Shown here in pieces: positions 24,948 through 30,601 of a stretch of DNA of 30,601 nt. Source of the DNA: Spirochaetia bacterium (GTDB taxonomy: Bacteria; Spirochaetota; Spirochaetia; Treponematales; Treponemataceae); the NCBI GenBank assembly GCA_900769985.1, contig CAAGIS010000147.1, positions 1 through 30,601 on the forward strand. Direction: 5' to 3'. Below the pieces are notes generated by a model. The model saw nothing but the letters and a program-made list of their open reading frames with translations. It was not told the origin of the DNA and did no database searches. Both the position numbers and the translations under genes were made by a program. Each line of letters begins with the position of its first letter. Positions within the stretch are counted from its first letter, which is position 1.

Positions 24948-27191
24948 ATGACAGAATTATTAGCCCCGGCGGGCAACATTGAATCACTTGATGCAGCAAT
25001 TGGTGAAGGCGCAGATGCCGTATACTTAGGTTTAAAAAGTTTTAATGCAAGGCTTCGAACTTCAAATTTTGCATGGAATCAGTTTGAAGCAGCCGTAAAT
25101 TCTTTGCACAGGCATAATAAAAAAATATACGTAACAGTAAATACAGTCAGCGAAGAGCGTGAACTTGAACGGCTTTATAGGTTTTTATCATATCTTAATA
25201 AAATAGGACCGGACGGACTTATCGTTCAGGATTTTGCAGTTATAAGAATGTGTCAGGAATTTTTTCCTGACCTTGCTTTGCATGCAAGTACACAGATGAA
25301 TGTAGAAAGTGCTGCTGGCGTCAATCTTTTGAGCAAGGAAGGCATTAAACGGGTAGTTCTTGCCCGGGAACTCGGACTTGAAGAAATAAAGGCAATCAAG
25401 GCAAAAACAAATACGGAACTTGAAGTTTTTGTACACGGGGCACTTTGCGTAAGTGAGTCAGGCCTCTGCCTTTTTTCAAGTTTTTTAGGCGGAAAATCTG
25501 CAAACCGAGGAATGTGTACTCAGGCATGCCGCCGATTTTATACTGCCGAAGTTCCAGGTGGAATGGAGCAGGGGTATTATTTTTCTCCGTGCGATTTGCA
25601 GTTAATTGACAGAATCCCTGATTTGATAGAAGCAGGTGTTGAAAGTTTTAAAATCGAAGGGAGAATGAAATCTGCCGAATATGTAGGAAGCGTAGTTTCT
25701 GCTTATAGATACGTAATTGATCATTATCAGGAGAACAGAAAAGAAGCAGTTGCTGCTGCAAAACGCATGCTTTCGACAGATTTTGCAAGAAACAAAACTT
25801 CTTACTGGTATAATTTTAAATCTGTCAGCGAAGGCGTTGACAATGTTGCAGAACATATTTTAAATCCAAATCAGGCAGGCGGAACGGGAATCTATCTTGG
25901 AAAAATCGATTCGTTAAAACCTGGTCCTCAAGATTTTAAAATGGCTCTGCTTAAAGGCGGCTCTTATGACCCGGATCCCGGTGATTCAATCAGAATTCAT
26001 AAAAAGGACGATACAGGGCGTGAAAGTCATAAAGTGCGGTTTCTTGATGTTGATGAAAAGGGAAACAGATGGATTGACATTCCGGCTTCTTTTTCAATTG
26101 GCGATAGTGTTTATCTTTTGCAGACAAAGTCGATGTCAAAGCGTTACCCTCATGTATTGCCAAATGATTTGACAAGATATTACAGACAGCCGCTTGATGA
26201 ACAGCTTCCTGTTCTCGATTTGACTCCTGTTGAAAAAAATGAGCTTTCATATTTTCCTGAGGGTATCTACATTCAGGTGTCTTCAATTAAAGATGTGTTT
26301 GTTGTTCAGGCAGGTCATCCTGTCCGAATAATTCTTGAACTTAACGCAGATACGTTGCCTGATCTTCTTGCAGGAAAAACAGTCTTGCCGTTGAGTAAAA
26401 AGCAGATTATCCTTTCTCTAGACCCTTTCTGTCCGAGCGGTAAAGAAGAAGAAATTGAACAGAATATCAATTCTTTAATAGATTCTGGTTTTAGGACTTT
26501 TGTTGCTAATAATGTTGCCCATATTTCAATGTTAAAGGATAAAAAGGCTTCTGTTATTGCAGGTCCTTATTTATATACTTTTAACCGCTGGGCAGTTTCA
26601 TGGCTTGAAAACCAGAATATAGGTGCTTTTATTTCTCCTTACGAAAATTCGCGTCATAATCTGGAAGCAGTATATGATATGCAGTTCCGCCAGCGTGTTC
26701 TTGTGCCTGTTTTTGCATATCCTGCTTTATTCAGGATTCGGTTTAAACTGCCTTCTAGTTATGATTTTACTTATTTTTCTGATAAAGAGAATGTCAGCTT
26801 TAAAGTGAACTCGACAGATGACGGTTCTTTTGTAATGCCGGAAAGTCCTTTCTCGATTATTGACAAAGTTGATTTTCTTGCAGGTATCGGGTTTAAAAGA
26901 ATACTGATTGATTTTTCAAAGACAAGCGTACAGAAATCGCATTTTAAGCAGGTTTATCAGGCATTGCTTAAAAAGCAGGTTTTGCCTGGAACTTCTCGTT
27001 TTAACTGGAAAGACGGATTTTATTCTCCTGAAAAACTTGAAAATTTCCGTGCTGCAGACGAACGTCGTATGGCAGCAGAAAAAACGCCTCATAATTCAAA
27101 AAAACAATCTCCAGCTTTTAATAAACGAAACTCACCGAAAAAAAAATTTTCAAATGAAAAGAAAACAAAACTTAAGAAAAACGGCCGGTAG
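24948..27191 (+). CDS. Peptidase U32 family protein, RlhA-like (DUF3656 C-terminus)
   Basis: A 747-residue protein. MTELLAPAGNIESLDAAIGEGADAVYLGL is the standard U32 opening; the signature FVHGALCVSESGLCLFSS follows, with cysteines C167, C174, C190 and C194 (GMCTQACRRFY), the set that holds an iron-sulfur cluster in characterised relatives. The long C-terminal part (about 350-700) fits the DUF3656 region of E. coli RlhA, which hydroxylates cytidine 2501 of 23S rRNA; TrhP and UbiU/V are other relatives, so an RNA hydroxylation role is likelier than proteolysis. The last 35 residues are very basic (KKKFSNEKKTKLKKNGR), which would suit RNA binding. The start is the ATG at 24948 rather than TTG 24927. 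No Shine-Dalgarno; TATGAT (24930-24935) lies 12 nt before the ATG, after repeat array A. Confidence 0.88.
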   Translation: MTELLAPAGNIESLDAAIGEGADAVYLGLKSFNARLRTSNFAWNQFEAAVNSLHRHNKKIYVTVNTVSEERELERLYRFLSYLNKIGPDGLIVQDFAVIRMCQEFFPDLALHASTQMNVESAAGVNLLSKEGIKRVVLARELGLEEIKAIKAKTNTELEVFVHGALCVSESGLCLFSSFLGGKSANRGMCTQACRRFYTAEVPGGMEQGYYFSPCDLQLIDRIPDLIEAGVESFKIEGRMKSAEYVGSVVSAYRYVIDHYQENRKEAVAAAKRMLSTDFARNKTSYWYNFKSVSEGVDNVAEHILNPNQAGGTGIYLGKIDSLKPGPQDFKMALLKGGSYDPDPGDSIRIHKKDDTGRESHKVRFLDVDEKGNRWIDIPASFSIGDSVYLLQTKSMSKRYPHVLPNDLTRYYRQPLDEQLPVLDLTPVEKNELSYFPEGIYIQVSSIKDVFVVQAGHPVRIILELNADTLPDLLAGKTVLPLSKKQIILSLDPFCPSGKEEEIEQNINSLIDSGFRTFVANNVAHISMLKDKKASVIAGPYLYTFNRWAVSWLENQNIGAFISPYENSRHNLEAVYDMQFRQRVLVPVFAYPALFRIRFKLPSSYDFTYFSDKENVSFKVNSTDDGSFVMPESPFSIIDKVDFLAGIGFKRILIDFSKTSVQKSHFKQVYQALLKKQVLPGTSRFNWKDGFYSPEKLENFRAADERRMAAEKTPHNSKKQSPAFNKRNSPKKKFSNEKKTKLKKNGR

Positions 27192-27243
27192 CAGTTCAGC
27201 AAGAATTTAATAAGTTTCGTTTTTTATCCTGCATAATTTGCTT

Positions 27244-27287
27244 AAAAAAAATCCCTCAAGATTTTTACGATCTGAGGGATTTTTTTT
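27244..27287. terminator. Bidirectional terminator between U32 gene and ssb
   Basis: AATCCCTC(A)AGAT pairs with ATCTGAGGGATT around a TTTTACG loop, with an A-run on the left (27244-27250) and a T-run on the right (27280-27287). It should stop both converging transcripts. Confidence 0.9.
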
Positions 27288-27296
27288 AAGCTTGTT

Positions 27297-27761
27297 TTAG
27301 AACACTGTCTCAGATGATGCACGCTGGGTTTCGTTTGCGGCGGCAAGGGCAGCTTCTGCAAGATTTCTTGCATCATTATTTTTGACATCAGATTCTGTTT
27401 TGCCTGCTGACTTACTGCTGATTGCGTTCATGTGCGGTTTAAATTCAACTTTTTCTGCTATAATTGTAACCCGACTGATATTTTTGCCGTCATCACTTTT
27501 CCAGCGGTTTTGTTTAATTCTGCCTACTACGCTGATGCCCCTTCCTTTCTGACTGAATTTTGCGCATGTTTCTGCCAGTTTCCCGAAAGTTTCGACATCG
27601 AAATAGGAAACTTCATCGACGTATTCATCTGAGTTTGCCTTTTTGTAATAATGATTTACTGCAATCGGCATTCTGCAGAATGGATATCCGTGCACAGTAG
27701 TTTTAAATTCAGGATTTTGCGTAATGTTTCCTTCGACAATCAAACAATTAATGTTATTCAT
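27297..27761 (-). CDS. ssb: Single-stranded DNA-binding protein
   Basis: A 154-residue protein with an OB fold over residues 1-105: NCLIVEGNITQNPEF, then YFDVETFGKLAETCAKFSQKGRGISVVGRIKQNRW, the classic bacterial SSB core. It coats single-stranded DNA in replication and repair. The C-terminal tail (about 110-154) is short, alanine-rich and ends SSETVF, so the usual acidic DDDIPF tip that recruits partner enzymes is missing. The ATG at 27761 follows AGAGGT; the frame is open to 27800 but that stretch holds the ribosome site. A GC-rich palindrome lies about 27 nt upstream. Confidence 0.93.
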   Translation of the reverse strand: MNNINCLIVEGNITQNPEFKTTVHGYPFCRMPIAVNHYYKKANSDEYVDEVSYFDVETFGKLAETCAKFSQKGRGISVVGRIKQNRWKSDDGKNISRVTIIAEKVEFKPHMNAISSKSAGKTESDVKNNDARNLAEAALAAANETQRASSETVF

Positions 27762-27787
27762 ATTTACCTCTTGAAAATTGAATTTAA

Positions 27788-27799
27788 TGCCGGCCGGCA
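27788..27799. promoter_or_regulatory. 12-bp GC palindrome upstream of ssb
   Basis: TGCCGGCCGGCA at 27788-27799 is a perfect palindrome in a very AT-rich gap, between the terminator of the gene at 27875 and the ssb start. It could be an operator or other protein-binding site. Confidence 0.4.
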
Positions 27800-27827
27800 A
27801 AAAAAAAGTGTCTGAATATCAGACACT
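27799..27827 (-). terminator. Rho-independent terminator of the 27875-29812 gene
   Basis: AGTGTCTGA (27807-27815) and TCAGACACT (27819-27827) form a perfect 9-bp stem with a 3-nt loop; on the minus strand it runs into nine U residues (A-run 27799-27807). Confidence 0.9.
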
Positions 27828-27874
27828 TATAACATATAATTGTTTTTAAAAAAAACTACTAAAAATAAAAAAAA

Positions 27875-29812
27875 TCACATATTTTTTACAAGATAAATCA
27901 TGTAAAGCTGCGTATATTCAAGCAGGGCATCATGTTCCGTAATTTTTTTCATGTTTGGCGTATCGACAAGCGTAACTGCAAGTTCTTGAATTCGTTCTGG
28001 CGTAAAGCTTTTACTTGAAATGGTTCTTATGACTTTGCGCATGTAATCACGGATGAGTGCATTTACATCTTCTGTCAAATCGTTGTTTGCCTGTTTTGTA
28101 ATCATTTTGTTCCATTGCTTGCGGTAATTTACAAGTTCCTTTTCGATTGTAGAACCTAGCGGAACAAAAGATGACTCAATTTCTTTTGCCGCCCTTATCA
28201 GAGCATCTTTTTTTGACATCGGGGTTTTCTGTTTTTTATTGGAAGAAATGGCTTCTTCAAGTTCACTTGCAATGTCTTCTTTTTTCTCAATATGCTGGAC
28301 AGGCTTTGAATTTTTTTTCTTTTTTGTCTTAGACGGCTTTTTTGCAAACAGAGCAATGAACCATGAAATAACCGGAATTGTGTACCATATTGGCAGCAGG
28401 ATTTTTGCATTTTCAAGAATTTCAATTCTGTTAAGCTGAAGAATTCCTGCGTAGCTCATCATTTCGTTTCCTTCAAAAATGCTTCCCTGAGCTCCGATTG
28501 TAGAATTTTCCTGAAGTTCCATATTTAAAATAGGCAGGAAATTTGCGGTTAAAAGTGAATATAGAACAGGAGAAGCTGTCTTGAGTTCTTCTTCGAGACG
28601 CTCGTTAAAAGCTCTTTCCTCGTTCATCTCCGGCAGCTTTTCAAAATTGCGGAGTTTTTTGTACCAGTCTTTTGTGAGCTTGTCGTTTATTGTTGTGTGT
28701 GAATCGCTTGCAAGGCGTATAATCAGTGGAATTACGTTGTGTTTGTAAATAAAATAGCGCGTTCCGTTTTCTGTTTTAAGGACAAGAAGTGACGGAAGTT
28801 CGTTGTTTTTTGATTCTGTAGTTTCTTTTTGCAGAAATTCTTTTAAATCGCTGTCAGAAAACTGACCGTGAAGGGGAATTCCTTTTGAGTCGGTAAATTT
28901 TAAAATTGTGTCCATCGTAAAATAATACGGCGGTTTTGTGAGGCAGACCTGTAATGTTTTTAAGGCTGATTCTCGCTGAAGGTTCTGCTGTGCTTCATTT
29001 TTATAGAATGAAATTACGATTTCTGCAATATATACTGACTGCAAGACATTGATGTCTTCCTGCGTAAAGTCCTTTACTTTTTCATAATCCTGCTTGATGA
29101 AATAGCACAGCTGATTCCAAAAGTAAAAACTGTCCCCTGAACTTTCGAGGGAACGCAGTGCAAGGTCAGGCTTTGTAAGAAATGCAGAAAAAAAGTTTTT
29201 TGAAGAAATTTCTTTTCCTGGATTTGAAATGCGCAGTTTTTTAAGGTAATAATCGTGATATTCGTCTTTTTTTAACATGCGCCTGATTTTTTCCATTACG
29301 GCATCAACGAGGATTTTTACAGGTACGTTTCCAGGAAAAATTACCGCAGGAACATTGTTCGGAATGAGTATTAAATAAAGCTGTCTGTCATTTTTATCCT
29401 GCTTTTCCATTAAATCAAAAATGATGTCCTGACAGTTCTGTTTGTTCAGAATGTCAAGCGGTGCGTTTTTTGGTAAGTCAGCTGCTGTAGGAAACGGAAT
29501 TGCAGCATTTGATTGAATTTCTTTGTATCTGTCTGCAAACTTGGAATTGAAAAAGCCAGTTACGAAAATTGCTTTTTTAGCAGTGTCTTGATCTAAAATA
29601 CAAATCTGTTTTGATTCTATAAGCGGTGCAAGTTCTTTTTCAATAGCCTGTTCCGGATTCCCAAGGTAACTTACTAATTCCGGTAATTCTTCTACATTAT
29701 GTTGTGCATAGCGCTTAATGTAATCGCAAAAGTCTTTGTATATTACAAATGGAGAATTCTGTTTTGTTGCGAAAAATCTTAATAGAACTGAAATATTAGA
29801 AGTTGCTGCCAT
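27875..29812 (-). CDS. Large protein of unknown function (645 residues)
   Basis: I do not recognise this protein. It is mostly helical and charged, with one hydrophobic segment at about 465-485 (ILLPIWYTIPVISWFIALFA), followed by a lysine-rich stretch (KKPSKTKKKKNSKPV), a Glu-rich helix and a C-terminal helical domain. There is no signal peptide, so most of the chain before the helix is probably cytoplasmic. No enzyme motif is seen. It has its own promoter and terminator and is monocistronic. The ATG lacks a Shine-Dalgarno sequence and lies 8 nt after an extended -10. Repeat array B ends 40 nt upstream of the start. Confidence 0.8.
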   Translation of the reverse strand: MAATSNISVLLRFFATKQNSPFVIYKDFCDYIKRYAQHNVEELPELVSYLGNPEQAIEKELAPLIESKQICILDQDTAKKAIFVTGFFNSKFADRYKEIQSNAAIPFPTAADLPKNAPLDILNKQNCQDIIFDLMEKQDKNDRQLYLILIPNNVPAVIFPGNVPVKILVDAVMEKIRRMLKKDEYHDYYLKKLRISNPGKEISSKNFFSAFLTKPDLALRSLESSGDSFYFWNQLCYFIKQDYEKVKDFTQEDINVLQSVYIAEIVISFYKNEAQQNLQRESALKTLQVCLTKPPYYFTMDTILKFTDSKGIPLHGQFSDSDLKEFLQKETTESKNNELPSLLVLKTENGTRYFIYKHNVIPLIIRLASDSHTTINDKLTKDWYKKLRNFEKLPEMNEERAFNERLEEELKTASPVLYSLLTANFLPILNMELQENSTIGAQGSIFEGNEMMSYAGILQLNRIEILENAKILLPIWYTIPVISWFIALFAKKPSKTKKKKNSKPVQHIEKKEDIASELEEAISSNKKQKTPMSKKDALIRAAKEIESSFVPLGSTIEKELVNYRKQWNKMITKQANNDLTEDVNALIRDYMRKVIRTISSKSFTPERIQELAVTLVDTPNMKKITEHDALLEYTQLYMIYLVKNM

Positions 29813-29820
29813 AATTATCT

Positions 29821-29849
29821 ATTTTATCAGCAAATTCTTGTAAAAACAA
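29821..29849 (-). promoter_or_regulatory. Extended -10 promoter of the 645-residue gene
   Basis: On the minus strand TTGTTT (29844-29849), a 17-nt spacer and TAAAAT (29821-29826) with TG one base upstream. An inverted repeat TCTTGT-AAAA-ACAAGA (29836-29851) overlaps the -35. The start point would be 0-2 nt before the ATG at 29812. Confidence 0.6.
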
Positions 29850-29851
29850 GA

Positions 29852-30010
29852 GTGCGCTCGTAAATTTCAAGTTCCTCACCAACAGGCAGTTACCTCGCGC
29901 CACGAGTTTTGCATGGGCAAAACTCTGTGTTGGTGTAGGAGTGAAGTGCTCGTAAATTTCAAGTTCCTCACCAACAGGCAGTTACCTCGCGTCACGAGTT
30001 TTGCATGGGC
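29852..30010 (-). repeat. Inverted copies of the structured repeat (array B), second copy truncated
   Basis: Read on the minus strand these are the same family as array A: hairpin GAGTTTTGC / GCAAAACTC, GCGCGAGGTA, GTGAGGAACTTGAAATTTAC then GAGCGCA. One full 92-bp unit (GCTCG at 29856 recurs at 29948) and a second that stops inside the hairpin at about 30010. The two copies differ by one base over about 65 nt, so the duplication is recent. The rest of the gap to 30470 holds a gene remnant and regulatory elements. Confidence 0.9.
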
Positions 30011-30273
30011 AGGACAGAACTAATAATGAAGTATCAAAATCTGTTATATCTAATTTTATTTATGATTCCAATGGAAATAAAATATACTGCGTTTGTAGTT
30101 TTGAAAACTTAATGGATAAACACCATAATTACGAAGGGTGCGGAAAATTTTTCAGTATTAACCTTGAATGTAACATAATACTTGAATCGTATCCGTCAAT
30201 TCTACTGATAAGTTTAAAGCTTTTAGACGAAGTTTTACTGGTGTTGCAGGCGAAACAGAAAAAGAAGGATTAA
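30011..30273 (+). pseudogene. Possible gene remnant joined to the truncated repeat
   Basis: An open frame reads from inside the truncated repeat through FIYDSNGNKIYCVCSFENLM and ends KQKKKD at 30273. It has no start codon with a ribosome site of its own; the only start in frame near the left edge is a TTG within the repeat. Another frame (from about 30203) also has a coding-like stretch, SFTGVAGETEKEGLKYYTS, so a frameshifted remnant is plausible. No family is recognised. Confidence 0.3.
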
Positions 30274-30413
30274 AATATTATACATCTCTGTTTATTTCTT
30301 GCAAAATTCAAATTTTCACCATATTTGCAAAAAAATTCAATTTTTTTTTTTTTGATAGAACTTTTCAAATCCAAAAGTATGATAATAAGTGAAAAATCTT
30401 AAAAACTCATTAG

Positions 30414-30458
30414 ATGGAATTACAAAGACAATGAATGTTTTATAATTCCATTTTTTTT
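30414..30458 (+). terminator. Hairpin with T-tract just before the last gene: terminator or leader attenuator
   Basis: ATGGAATTA (30414-30422) pairs perfectly with TAATTCCAT (30443-30451), plus three more pairs after one mismatch, and runs into TTTTTTTT (30451-30458). It lies only 12 nt before the ATG at 30471. A TATAAT at 30441-30446 is in the right arm and could be a -10. An upstream TATGAT (30378-30383) would put the hairpin in the leader. Confidence 0.6.
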
Positions 30459-30470
30459 ATATGGAGAAAA

Positions 30471-30601
30471 ATGAGAAGTTCTGAAAAAATAACCGAAATA
30501 AAATTTAGCAGAAAAATCGTAGCGGCAGTAATGGCAGTTTTATACCTCGTCGCTTCAAGTCCTGTTGCAGCTTTTGCGGAGGAACTCAACGCAGTTTCAA
30601 A
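30471..30601 (+). CDS. N-terminus of an exported protein (partial)
   Basis: The first 43 codons of a gene that runs off the right edge. A charged start (MRSSEKITEIKFSRK) is followed by a hydrophobic stretch (IVAAVMAVLYLVASSP) and a likely signal peptidase site AFA-EE. GGAG at 30463-30466 precedes the ATG. The product is exported; its identity cannot be judged. Confidence 0.75.
   Translation, partial: MRSSEKITEIKFSRKIVAAVMAVLYLVASSPVAAFAEELNAVS

Noticed and set aside
24549..30010. The segment between the two repeat arrays as a composite mobile element
   Set aside because: The arrays are in opposite orientation but flank ordinary genes (U32, ssb) with host-like base use; no transposase, integrase or target-site duplication is visible.

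Overview
The window comes from an AT-rich bacterial chromosome, most likely a spirochaete of the Treponema group. The evidence is the mix of a FlcA-like periplasmic flagellar collar protein, several lipoproteins with relaxed lipoboxes, envelope genes with periplasmic TPR, LysM and OmpA domains, and a fused cytidylyltransferase-aminotransferase of a type I recall from Treponema denticola. All names rest on motifs and architecture read by eye; no database was searched.

Layout. 1-103: C-terminal end of an unidentified + gene with a strong terminator. 217-6858 (minus): a fused nucleotidyltransferase-aminotransferase and a TagF-like transferase (surface polymer or head-group decoration), then an OmpA-domain protein, an MltD-like lytic transglycosylase with a LysM domain, and a lipoprotein with TPR-like helices. 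6956-9371 (plus): a six-helix membrane protein overlapping a TPR lipoprotein. 9487-12624: yajC-secD-secF operon. 12720-16561: ispH, ndk, gpsA, ffh. 16608-17348 (minus): exported CBM48-like protein. 17597-21570: a 1109-residue FlcA-like collar protein, then a polyprenol/diacylglycerol kinase-like membrane protein. 21645-24508: a polytopic membrane protein (minus) divergent from a DUF2259-like secreted protein and a lamin-tail-like exported protein. 24554-24904: tandem array of a structured repeat of about 90 bp. 24948-27191: U32 peptidase family protein (RlhA-like). 27297-29812 (minus): SSB and an unrecognised 645-residue protein. 29852-30010: inverted copies of the same repeat, one cut short, then a gene remnant. 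30471-end: start of an exported protein.

Several starts were moved from the longest open frame to an internal ATG because a Shine-Dalgarno sequence, a signal peptide or family alignment requires it. About fifteen genes carry a clear Shine-Dalgarno sequence. A second group (ispH, ndk, the 21645-22466 membrane gene, the 645-residue gene, probably the U32 gene) has none, and has a -10 element 6-12 nt before the ATG, which predicts leaderless or nearly leaderless mRNAs.

The most unusual item is the repeat family. Its main hairpin is kept by paired compensatory changes between copies, a short stem flanks the shared TTGAAATTTAC segment in several units, and two separate arrays end about 40 nt upstream of the start codons of two genes of the leaderless class.
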